In this document: positions 1-6,368 of the stretch, one piece after another
How positions within the stretch are numbered: position 1 is the stretch's first letter
How the letters are laid out: each line of letters opens with the position of its first letter
Origin: Oscillospiraceae bacterium
GTDB taxonomy: Bacteria; Bacillota; Clostridia; Oscillospirales; Acutalibacteraceae
Direction: 5' to 3'
Length of the DNA: 9,081 nucleotides
Assembly (NCBI GenBank): GCA_021640185.1
Contig: JAJXDX010000052.1
Location: forward strand, 1 to 9,081
Notes under the pieces: model-generated
What the model saw: only the letters and a program-made list of their open reading frames with translations
What the model was told of the DNA's origin: nothing
Database searches by the model: none
Made by a program: the position numbers and the translations under genes

Positions 1-90
1 ATACAGCACCAGCAGTGAGCCGCCGCCGATGCCGAAGCCGCTGATCACCCCGGTGGCCACGCCGATCAGCAGCGAAAACAGCCACCTCAC
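1..90 (-). CDS. TauE/SafE (TSUP) family permease half, partial
   Basis: Only the first 30 codons lie in the window; the gene continues past base 1. It starts at a GTG (90-88) that overlaps the TGA stop of the gene before it (GTGA), so translational coupling is likely. The visible peptide is one hydrophobic segment with the small-residue pattern of the TSUP first helix (GVATGVISGFGIGGG). This is the same motif that opens the neighbouring gene, so the two look like two copies of one half-repeat. TSUP proteins are membrane carriers for sulfite, sulfonates or other organic anions; the substrate cannot be told here. Family assignment rests on a short stretch but is helped by the neighbour. Confidence 0.72.
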   Translation of the reverse strand, partial: MRWLFSLLIGVATGVISGFGIGGGSLLVLY

Positions 91-470
91 CGCAGCATCA
101 CCGCCTTGATGCCGCCGTACAGGATCAGCAGCCCGAAGGCGCGGTGCAGCCACACCGCCGGTACGCGGGCGAACAGCCGGGCCGACAGCAGCCCGCCGAT
201 GATCCCGCCGATCAGGTACGGCAGCGTCTGCGCCCAGACGTTGCCCCCGTTCATGCAAAACAGGATATACGACACGATGCACAGCGGCAGGATCGCCGCG
301 ACCGAGGTGGCGAAGGCACGTTTTTCATCCAGCCCGATCCACCCGATCAGCAGCGGGACGAGGAACAGCCCGCCGCCCGCGCCGAACAGGCCGTTCGCCG
401 CGCCGGCCAATGCGCCGGACAGCAAACAGCGGAGCACGGGGATCCTGTTTTGCGTTTTTTTCACGTTCAT
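87..470 (-). CDS. TauE/SafE (TSUP) family permease, half-size
   Basis: A 127-residue, very hydrophobic protein with about four predicted membrane segments (roughly residues 15-44, 52-75, 82-98 and 108-125). The signature AGAANGLFGAGGG near residues 22-34 is the glycine-rich first helix of the TauE/SafE family. Usual family members have about 250 residues and eight helices built from two such halves; this is one half, and the next gene on the same strand begins with the other. The two products probably pair in the membrane as an anion exporter, possibly for sulfite or an organosulfur compound (inference). The start is uncertain: ATG at 470-468 lies only three bases from the GAGG Shine-Dalgarno, while a GTG at 464-462 has a more normal nine-base gap. 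The gene ends in a GTGA overlap with its partner and diverges from the oxidoreductase at 503. Confidence 0.85.
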   Translation of the reverse strand: MNVKKTQNRIPVLRCLLSGALAGAANGLFGAGGGLFLVPLLIGWIGLDEKRAFATSVAAILPLCIVSYILFCMNGGNVWAQTLPYLIGGIIGGLLSARLFARVPAVWLHRAFGLLILYGGIKAVMLR

Positions 471-502
471 CCACCTCGAACCAGATCTGATAGGAGGAGC
501 TT

Positions 503-1516
503 ATGCTGCGTTTCGGCACGATCGGCACCGGATGGATCACCCGCTCCATGATCGAGGGCGCACGGCGCTATCCGGCGCTGCTGCGCCACACCGCCGTCTG
601 CTCGCGCGATGCGTCGCGCGGCGCGGCCTTCGCGCGCGAGGTCTGCCCGCAGGATCCGCCCGCGGTGTTCACCGACCCGTTGTCGCTTGCCCAAAGCGAC
701 GCGATCGACATGGTGTATATCGCCAGCCCCAACGTGTGCCACACGGCGCAGGCGCGCCTGTTTTTGCAAAACGGCAAGCACGTGCTGTGCGAAAAACCGC
801 TCTCGGCGGACCCCGCCGAGGTCGCGGCGCTGCAGGCGCTCGCCGCGCAGCGCGGCCTGCTGTTTCGCGAGGCGATCATGCTGCTGTATCAGCCGCAGCT
901 TGCCGTTTTGGCGCAGGCCGTGGCCGCGTGCGGGCAGATCCGCACGGCACGTTTCCAGTTTTGCCAGTTATCTTCAAAATATGAGGCGTACTGCCGCGGC
1001 GAGGTGCCGAATATCTTTTCGCCCGCCATGCACACCGGCGCGCTGATGGATCTTGGCGTTTACTGCGTCTATCCGGCCGTGCACCTGTTCGGCGAGCCGC
1101 AGCGGGTGCAGGCGATGTCCTCGTTTTTGCGCACGGGCGCGGACGGCGCGACGACGGCGCTGCTGTCATGCGGCGGCACGCTCGTGACTGTGTGCTGCGA
1201 CAAGACCGCACAGGGCTTTGCGGAAAGCGAGATCGCGGGCGACGGCGGCACGGTCACGGTCGGCCAGATCTCGACACTCGGCGACATCCGGCTGCGCCGC
1301 CGGGGGGAGCCGGCGCAGGTGCTGTCCGGAGCGGAGGAAAAAAGCGTCCTCATGGGGCGCGAGATCGCGGCCTTTGCCGCGGCGGTCGAGCAGGGGCGCA
1401 CCGCCCAAAACGAGATCGACGCGCTGGCGCTGTCCGTCAGCCGCGTGATGAGAACGATCCGCCGGCAGGCGGGCATCCGCTTTCCCGGCGAGGAGGAAGG
1501 AGAACGGCATGGATAA
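503..1516 (+). CDS. Gfo/Idh/MocA family NAD(P)-dependent oxidoreductase
   Basis: A 337-residue cytosolic dehydrogenase of normal family length. The N-terminal Rossmann fold opens with GTIGTG (residues 5-10). Residues 32-36 (VCSRD) follow the second strand; an SR pair here is usual for NADP(H) users. EKPL at 97-100 carries the family's catalytic lysine (K98). In the C-terminal domain, MDLGVYCV (182-189) places D183 and Y187 where many relatives have Asp and His. The DxGVY version is typical of the dihydrodiol dehydrogenase / NADP-xylose dehydrogenase / glucose-fructose oxidoreductase branch, so a sugar or diol substrate is likely but unproven. The start is set by AGGAGG at 492-497, five bases before ATG. 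The last 8 bases overlap the radical SAM gene, so it is the first visible gene of that operon, although no functional link is evident. Confidence 0.9.
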   Translation: MLRFGTIGTGWITRSMIEGARRYPALLRHTAVCSRDASRGAAFAREVCPQDPPAVFTDPLSLAQSDAIDMVYIASPNVCHTAQARLFLQNGKHVLCEKPLSADPAEVAALQALAAQRGLLFREAIMLLYQPQLAVLAQAVAACGQIRTARFQFCQLSSKYEAYCRGEVPNIFSPAMHTGALMDLGVYCVYPAVHLFGEPQRVQAMSSFLRTGADGATTALLSCGGTLVTVCCDKTAQGFAESEIAGDGGTVTVGQISTLGDIRLRRRGEPAQVLSGAEEKSVLMGREIAAFAAAVEQGRTAQNEIDALALSVSRVMRTIRRQAGIRFPGEEEGERHG

Positions 1517-3365
1517 CGAACGGTTCGAGCAGCTGCTCATGCAGGTGCAAAAGCCCGCCCGCTACACCGGCGGCGAGCAAAACAGCGTGGTCAAGGATAA
1601 GTCCCAAGTGGCGGTGCGCTTTGCGTTCTGTTTCCCGGATCTGTACGAGGTGGGGATGTCCCATCTGGGCATGAAGATCCTGTACGCCCAGTTCAATCAT
1701 GAGCCGGACGTGTGGTGCGAGCGGGTGTTCGCCCCGGACAGCGATATGGAGGCGCTCATGCGGGAGCACCATATCCCGCTGTTCGGCCTCGAGAGCCGCG
1801 AACCCATCGGCACGTTCGATTTCATCGGCTTCACTCTGCAATACGAGATGAGCTACACCGCCGTGCTGGATATGCTCGACCTTGCGGGCGTGCCGCTGCG
1901 CGCCGCCGACCGCGGCGAGGACGCGCCCATCGTGGTGGCGGGCGGCCCCTGTGCCTGCGACCCGGAGCCGCTGGCCGACTTTTTCGACCTGTTCTTCCTC
2001 GGCGAGGGCGAGGAGGTCGATCTCGAGGTCATCCGCCTGTATCAGCAGATGCGGCGCGACGGCTGGTCAAAGAAAAAATTCCTGCGCGCCGCCGCGGATA
2101 TCGAGGGCGTGTATGTCCCCAGCCTTTACGACGTGCGCTATCACGACGACGGCACCGTGGCCGAGATCCGGCCGCTCGACGGCGTGCGCCCGACGGTGAA
2201 AAAACGCATCATCGCGGATCTGGACAGCTGCTATTATCCCGAATATTTCGTCGTCCCGAATACCGAGATCGTGTTCGACCGCGCGATGAGCGAGATCTTC
2301 CGCGGCTGCATCCGCGGCTGCCGCTTTTGTCAGGCCGGGTTCATCTACCGCCCCGTGCGGGAAAAGAGCGTCGACACCATCGACCGCCAAAGCCGCGAGC
2401 TTTGCCGCACGACCGGGTACGAGGAGTTCTCGCTCTCCTCGCTGTCCACCAGCGATTACACACAGCTCGAGCCGCTGCTCGACCGCCTGCTCTCTTGGGC
2501 AGAGCCGGAGCACACGAACATCTCGCTGCCCTCGTTGCGCGTCGACGGCTTCTCCGAGGAATTGGCGAACCGCCTCAACGTCCTGCGCCGTGCAGGGCTG
2601 ACCTTCGCGCCGGAGGCCGGGACGCAGCGTCTGCGCGACGCGATCAACAAAAACCTGACCGAGGACGAGATTCTCTCCACCGTGCGCAAGGCGTTTCGCG
2701 GCGGATGGACGGCGGTCAAGTTGTATTTCATGCCCGGCCTGCCGACCGAAACGCCCGAGGATATCGTCGGCACGGCCGAGCTGGGGCAAAAGATCGTCGA
2801 CTGTTTTTATCAAAACCCGGACAGACCGAAGGGCAAGGGCGTCACCGTCAGCATGAGCGCGTCCTGCTTCGTCCCCAAGGCGTTCACTCCCTTCCAGTGG
2901 GAGCCGCAGGCCACCATGGAGGATCTGCGCGAAAAGCAGAAGCTGCTCGTGCAGTCCGTGCATACCAAAAAGATCTCGCTGAGCTGGCACGACGCCAAGA
3001 CCAGCATGATCGAGGCGGTGTTCGCCCGCGGCGACCGGCGGCTGTGCCGCGTGCTGGAGCTGGCGCATGAGCGGGGGTTCACCCTCGACGCATGGTCGGA
3101 GCATTTCGATTTCGACGGCTGGATGGCGATCTTTGCCGAGGCGGGGCTCGATCCCGCGTTCTACACGTCCCGCCGCCGCCCGTATGACGAGATCTTCCCG
3201 TGGGATCATCTCGATTACGGCGTGACCAAGGCATTTTTGCGCCGCGAGAACGAGCGCGCGCACGCCGGGCTGACCACACCGAACTGCCGCGAGGCCTGCT
3301 CCGGCTGCGGTGCGTCGTGCTGGAAGGAGGGGATCTGCGTTGCTGACCGTTCGCCTCGTGTTTGA
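1509..3365 (+). CDS. TIGR03960-type B12-binding-like radical SAM protein
   Basis: A 618-residue protein. Residues about 35-175 form a cobalamin-binding-like N-terminal region with strongly conserved family stretches (PDLYEVGMSHLGMKIL, ESREPIGTFDFIGF, VVAGGPCACDPEPLADFFD); I do not see the DxHxxG cobalamin motif. The radical SAM core follows, with C267-x3-C271-x2-C274 (RGCIRGCRFC) to bind the 4Fe-4S cluster that cleaves S-adenosylmethionine. APEAGTQRLR (about 368-377) and YFMPGLPTET (about 407-416) are further core motifs. A C-terminal cluster, C593, C597, C600, C604 and C610, is typical of this family and could hold another metal site. ATG 1509 is preceded by AAGGAG at 1497-1502 inside the upstream gene. 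The reaction is unknown. The small gene behind it encodes the domain that is fused to this protein in other bacteria, so the two probably act together, perhaps on RNA or a ribosome-linked substrate (inference). Confidence 0.92.
   Translation: MDNERFEQLLMQVQKPARYTGGEQNSVVKDKSQVAVRFAFCFPDLYEVGMSHLGMKILYAQFNHEPDVWCERVFAPDSDMEALMREHHIPLFGLESREPIGTFDFIGFTLQYEMSYTAVLDMLDLAGVPLRAADRGEDAPIVVAGGPCACDPEPLADFFDLFFLGEGEEVDLEVIRLYQQMRRDGWSKKKFLRAAADIEGVYVPSLYDVRYHDDGTVAEIRPLDGVRPTVKKRIIADLDSCYYPEYFVVPNTEIVFDRAMSEIFRGCIRGCRFCQAGFIYRPVREKSVDTIDRQSRELCRTTGYEEFSLSSLSTSDYTQLEPLLDRLLSWAEPEHTNISLPSLRVDGFSEELANRLNVLRRAGLTFAPEAGTQRLRDAINKNLTEDEILSTVRKAFRGGWTAVKLYFMPGLPTETPEDIVGTAELGQKIVDCFYQNPDRPKGKGVTVSMSASCFVPKAFTPFQWEPQATMEDLREKQKLLVQSVHTKKISLSWHDAKTSMIEAVFARGDRRLCRVLELAHERGFTLDAWSEHFDFDGWMAIFAEAGLDPAFYTSRRRPYDEIFPWDHLDYGVTKAFLRRENERAHAGLTTPNCREACSGCGASCWKEGICVADRSPRV
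3325..3330 (+). promoter_or_regulatory. Shine-Dalgarno AGGAGG that sets the TTG start at 3340
   Basis: A perfect AGGAGG inside the 3' end of the radical SAM gene, nine bases before TTG 3340. A GTG at 3310 is also in frame, but it lies upstream of this site and would add ten residues (RRAGRRGSAL-type) that do not resemble the family's N-terminus. The TTG is therefore preferred. Confidence 0.75.
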
Positions 3366-3975
3366 AAAGACCGGCCGCGCCCGCTTCACCTCGCACCTTG
3401 ATCTGATGCGCGGCATGACCCGCGCCATGCGCCGCGCCGGCGTGCCGCTGTGGTACACCGAGGGCTACAACCGCCACCCGTACCTCACCTTCGCCGCCCC
3501 GCTGTCGCTGGGCTACGAGGGTCTGGGCGAAACGATGGATCTGCGCCTTGCGCAGCCGACGGACCTGTCCGCCATGGTCGACGCGCTCAACGCCGTCCTG
3601 CCTGAGGGGCTGCATATCGTCAGCGCCGCCGAGGCGATCGCTAAGCCCGGCGATCTGGCGGCGGCAAGCTATCGCCTGACGTTCGACTGCCCGGCGGACG
3701 AGGTGCGCGCGCTGCTCGCACAGCCGCAGATCCCGGTGGAAAAGACCAACAAGAAAAACGTGACCCGCACCGTGGACATCCGCCCGTTCTTCGCCGCGGC
3801 ACAGGTGACGGGGGACGACCGGCAGGCCGTCGTGGACGTCACGCTGCCGTGCGGCAGCAGCGAGAACATCAACCCCGCCATGCTGCTCACCGCCCTGAAT
3901 GCCGACGGCGGCAGCCACCATTGCCGTGTGCTGCGCACGCAGCTGCTCACCGCCGACGGGAAACCGTTTCGCTAG
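3340..3975 (+). CDS. TIGR03936/DUF2344 radical SAM-associated protein
   Basis: A 211-residue protein when started at TTG 3340. The N-terminus fits the family: hydrophobic strand and basic turn (VRLVFEKTGRARF, 4-16), then TSHLDLMR (17-24), RRAGVPLWYTEGYNRHP (31-47) and LTFAAPLSLG (49-58). This domain occurs either fused to the C-terminus of TIGR03960 radical SAM proteins or, as here, as the next gene. In related Clostridia the pair often sits before ribonuclease E/G and ribosomal protein genes; here tex follows instead. The gene overlaps the radical SAM gene by 26 bases, which favours coupled translation and a complex in a fixed ratio. Its biochemical role is not known. It ends in TAG, and the next gene's RBS follows at once, so TAG is used as a true stop in this genome. 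Confidence 0.87.
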   Translation: MLTVRLVFEKTGRARFTSHLDLMRGMTRAMRRAGVPLWYTEGYNRHPYLTFAAPLSLGYEGLGETMDLRLAQPTDLSAMVDALNAVLPEGLHIVSAAEAIAKPGDLAAASYRLTFDCPADEVRALLAQPQIPVEKTNKKNVTRTVDIRPFFAAAQVTGDDRQAVVDVTLPCGSSENINPAMLLTALNADGGSHHCRVLRTQLLTADGKPFR

Positions 3976-3985
3976 ACCCGAATGA

Positions 3986-3990
3986 AGGAG
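3986..3990 (+). promoter_or_regulatory. Shine-Dalgarno AGGAG that sets the TTG start of tex
   Basis: AGGAG (within AAGGAGAG, 3985-3992) lies eight bases before TTG 3999 in the 23-base gap after the DUF2344 stop. No in-frame ATG or GTG lies between that stop and the conserved Tex N-terminus, so the TTG is the only sensible start. Confidence 0.8.
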
Positions 3991-3998
3991 AGATCGTT

Positions 3999-6155
3999 TT
4001 GGATATCCCACAGACCTTGGCTAATGAGTTCCACCTGCGTCAGGCGCAGGTGGACAGTGTGATCGCCCTGCTCGATGACGGCAACACGATCCCGTTCATC
4101 GCCCGCTACCGCAAGGAGCAGACCGGATCATTGGACGATCAGGTGCTGCGCGAGCTGTGCGAGCGCCTGACCTACCTGCGCAACATGGACGAAACGCGCG
4201 AAAAATACCGCGCGGTGATCATGGAGCAGGGCGCGCTGACCGACGAGCTGTCGGCTGCGCTGGACGCGGCGGCGACGATGACGGAGCTTGACGACCTTTA
4301 CCGCCCCTACCGTCCGAAGCGCCGCACGCGCGCGAGCATCGCGCGCGAACGCGGACTGGAGCCGCTGGCGGACGCGCTGTACGCCGCGCAGGGGACGTCG
4401 GCCGACCCGCTCGGGCTGGCGCAGGACTACGTGAACGACGACGTCCCGACGGCCGAGGACGCGCTCGCCGGTGCGCGCGATATTTTGGCCGAACGGATCG
4501 CAGACGATGCCGCGGTCAGAAAGCGCCTGCGCAACGTCTGCCGGGCCAACGGCGTTCTGGTCAGCAAGGCGGCGGGCGAGGAGGACAGCGTCTACCGCAA
4601 TTATTATGATTATCGCGAGCCGCTCGGCAAGGTGCCCGGCCACCGGGTGCTGGCCATCGACCGCGGCGAGCGGGAGAAGCTGCTCAAGGTGCATATCGAG
4701 TTCGATCCCGCGCACGCCATGCGCATCGTCGCGTCGGAGCATATCCGCGGCGACGGCGCGGCCACGGCGCAGGTGCGTCTGGCGGCCGAGGACGCGTATG
4801 ACCGGCTGATCTTCCCGTCGTTGGAGCGCGAGCTGCGCGGTGATCTGACCGATGCGGCGGCCGACGCGGCGATCCGCGTGTTCTCGGTCAATCTGCGGCA
4901 GCTGCTCATGCAGCCGCCGGTGCGCGGCCGCGTGACGCTGGGGATGGATCCCGGCTATCAGCACGGCTGCAAATGTGCGGTCATCGATCCCACCGGCAAG
5001 GTGCTCGATACCGGCATCGTTTACCCCGTGCCGCAATTTAAGCGCATGGAGCAGGCCAAAAAGACGATCCTCGGGTTCATCCGCAAATACGGCGTGCAGG
5101 TCATCGCGATCGGCAACGGCACCGCCTCGCACGAAACGGAGGTGTTCGTCGCCGACCTGCTGCGCGAGCTGCCTGCGGGCGGCGTGGCCTATATGGTCGT
5201 CAGCGAGGCGGGCGCGTCGGTCTATTCCGCGTCCAAATTGGCGGCGCAGGAGTTCCCGGACTACGACGTCAATCTCCGCTCGGCCGTGTCGATCGCCCGC
5301 CGGCTGCAGGATCCGTTGGCGGAACTGGTCAAGATCGACCCCAAGGCGATCGGCGTCGGCCAGTATCAGCACGATCTGCCGCAGGCGCATCTCAACGCCG
5401 CGCTGGGCGGCGTGGTGGAGGCGTGTGTCAACGCCGTCGGCGTGGATCTCAACACCGCGTCTGCGCCGCTGCTGGAGCAGGTGGCGGGCGTCAACGCCAC
5501 CGTGGCGAAGAACATCGTCGCCTATCGCGAGGAGAACGGTGCGTTCTCTTCCCGCGCGGCGCTCAAAAAGGTGCCGAAACTCGGGCCGAAAGCCTTCGAG
5601 CAGTGCGCGGGCTTCCTTCGGGTGAACGAGAGCCGCGAGCTGCTCGACCACACCGCCGTGCATCCGGAAAGCTACGCCGTCGCGCGGGAGCTGCTGTCGC
5701 TGTGCGGCGTCACGGCCAAGGATACCGAGGGCCTGCAGGAGCGGGTGGACGCCTTCGGGCTGTCCGCACTGGCGGAGCGGCTGCACGTCGGCGAGCCGAC
5801 GCTCGCCGATATCGTGGCCGAGCTGCAGCACCCCGGCCGCGACCCGCGTGACGAGTTGCCCGCGCCGCTGCTGCGCACGGATATCCTCGGTATCGAGTCG
5901 CTCACGCCCGGCATGGAGTTGACCGGCACGGTGCGCAACGTCGTGGATTTCGGCGCGTTCGTGGACATCGGCGTGCACGAGGACGGGCTGGTGCACGTTT
6001 CGCAGATCGGCGACCGGTTCATCAAGCACCCGTCGGAGGCGCTGAAGGTCGGCGACATCGTCAAGGTCTGGGTGCTGAACGTCGACGTCAAGAAAAAGCG
6101 CATCGGCCTGACGATGAAGCGCCCGCATGCCGCCGCCGACGCGAAAAAGTCTTGA
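3999..6155 (+). CDS. tex: Tex family transcription accessory / RNA-binding protein
   Basis: A 718-residue protein, normal for Tex. The N-terminal helical region contains the family hallmark DDGNTIPFIARYRKEQTG (26-43) and LDDLYRPYRPKRRT (97-110). A YqgF/RNase H-like domain begins at LGMDPGY (314-320) and includes AIGNGTASHETE (370-381) and VSEAGASVYSAS (401-412). Next come GVGQYQHDL (452-460) and a helix-hairpin-helix region (about 480-545) that starts VGVDLNTAS. The C-terminal S1 RNA-binding domain spans about 638-707 (GTVRNVVDFGAFVDIGVHEDGLVHVS...). Tex is a cytosolic nucleic-acid-binding protein that interacts with transcription and affects gene expression in several bacteria; its exact mechanism is unsettled. 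It is the last gene of the operon, and its TGA stop lies inside the -35 box of the tRNA-Leu promoter. Confidence 0.96.
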   Translation: MDIPQTLANEFHLRQAQVDSVIALLDDGNTIPFIARYRKEQTGSLDDQVLRELCERLTYLRNMDETREKYRAVIMEQGALTDELSAALDAAATMTELDDLYRPYRPKRRTRASIARERGLEPLADALYAAQGTSADPLGLAQDYVNDDVPTAEDALAGARDILAERIADDAAVRKRLRNVCRANGVLVSKAAGEEDSVYRNYYDYREPLGKVPGHRVLAIDRGEREKLLKVHIEFDPAHAMRIVASEHIRGDGAATAQVRLAAEDAYDRLIFPSLERELRGDLTDAAADAAIRVFSVNLRQLLMQPPVRGRVTLGMDPGYQHGCKCAVIDPTGKVLDTGIVYPVPQFKRMEQAKKTILGFIRKYGVQVIAIGNGTASHETEVFVADLLRELPAGGVAYMVVSEAGASVYSASKLAAQEFPDYDVNLRSAVSIARRLQDPLAELVKIDPKAIGVGQYQHDLPQAHLNAALGGVVEACVNAVGVDLNTASAPLLEQVAGVNATVAKNIVAYREENGAFSSRAALKKVPKLGPKAFEQCAGFLRVNESRELLDHTAVHPESYAVARELLSLCGVTAKDTEGLQERVDAFGLSALAERLHVGEPTLADIVAELQHPGRDPRDELPAPLLRTDILGIESLTPGMELTGTVRNVVDFGAFVDIGVHEDGLVHVSQIGDRFIKHPSEALKVGDIVKVWVLNVDVKKKRIGLTMKRPHAAADAKKS
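4031..4053 (+). repeat. Inverted repeat (hairpin) in the early tex coding region
   Basis: CCACCTGCG (4031-4039) and CGCAGGTGG (4045-4053) are perfect 9-base complements around a 5-base loop, about 32 bases after the tex start codon. The hairpin could slow early translation, or may be a by-product of coding for HLRQAQVD with GC-rich codons. No function is shown. Confidence 0.4.
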
Positions 6156-6180
6156 CATCCCGCCGCGGATAAGCTATGAT
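6152..6180 (+). promoter_or_regulatory. Sigma-70 type promoter of tRNA-Leu
   Basis: TTGACA (6152-6157), a 17-base spacer, and TATGAT (6175-6180): a perfect -35 box, ideal spacing and five of six matches in the -10 box. Transcription should start near 6186-6188, about 25 bases before the mature tRNA 5' end. The tex stop codon TGA (6153-6155) lies inside the -35 box. This is the clearest promoter in the window. Confidence 0.92.
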
Positions 6181-6184
6181 ATTT

Positions 6185-6208
6185 CCGGCGGCGCATCCGC
6201 GCCGCCGG
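6185..6208 (+). repeat. GC-rich hairpin in the tRNA-Leu leader
   Basis: CCGGCGGCGC (6185-6194) and GCGCCGCCGG (6199-6208) form a perfect 10-base stem with loop ATCC, and T6184/A6209 can add a pair. It lies at the predicted transcription start and ends four bases before the tRNA. No T-run follows, so it is not a classical terminator for tex, though it could protect the 3' end of tex mRNA. Part of it could also shape the tRNA precursor leader cut by RNase P (inference). Confidence 0.6.
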
Positions 6209-6212
6209 ATAT

Positions 6213-6299
6213 GCCGCTGTGGTGGAATCGGCAGACACAAGGGACTTAAAATCCCTCGCCGGCAACGGCGTACGAGTTCAAGTCTCGTCAGCGGCACCA
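6213..6299 (+). tRNA. tRNA-Leu (anticodon UAA)
   Basis: An 87-base class II tRNA including encoded CCA (6297-6299). The acceptor arms GCCGCTG (6213-6219) and CAGCGGC (6289-6295) pair fully. The anticodon stem AGGGA/TCCCT (6240-6244, 6252-6256) encloses CTTAAAA, giving anticodon TAA (6247-6249), which reads UUA codons and can wobble to UUG. A long variable arm (6257-6270, CGCCG-GCAA-CGGCG) is typical of leucine tRNAs. The T arm ACGAG/CTCGT (6272-6276, 6284-6288) encloses TTCAAGT. It has its own promoter and terminator, so it is probably a single-gene transcript. The anticodon is not CUA, so it is not an amber suppressor for the TAG found downstream. Confidence 0.97.
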
Positions 6300-6342
6300 A
6301 TGAACGGCAGGCATCGAAGGATGCTTGCCGTTCATGCTTTTT
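6300..6342 (+). terminator. Intrinsic terminator of tRNA-Leu
   Basis: A 16-base stem (6300-6315 with 6320-6335) has one G-U pair and a GAAG loop, and is followed after GC by TTTTT (6338-6342), with a second T-run at 6349-6353. The stem starts at the base right after CCA, so the tRNA 3' trailer is the terminator itself. Transcription reaching the methyltransferase from the tRNA promoter should be small. Confidence 0.9.
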
Positions 6343-6368
6343 CACTTGTTTTTGGGGAGGTCATAACG

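Noticed and set aside
440..502. Promoter for the oxidoreductase in the divergent gap (TTCATC ... TGATAG)
   Set aside because: The -10-like box matches consensus at only two of six positions and the -35 box is poor.
3849..3998. Early ATG start for tex inside the DUF2344 gene
   Set aside because: The added 50 residues are an out-of-frame reading of DUF2344 and do not match Tex; TTG 3999 with AGGAG fits the family start.
4326..4348. GCGCGCG palindrome in tex
   Set aside because: It arises from Arg and Ala codons in a GC-rich gene and shows no sign of being a separate element.
4128..6158. Long minus-strand open frame opposite tex (and similar ones opposite the radical SAM gene at 2067-3458)
   Set aside because: These are mirror frames caused by GC-rich codon use; they are low-complexity and rich in His, Arg and Ala, with no recognised domain.
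6219..6368. Upstream extension of the methyltransferase frame through the tRNA and terminator
   Set aside because: The extra residues would be read from tRNA-Leu and its terminator; ATG 6369 has a proper GGAGG eight bases before it.
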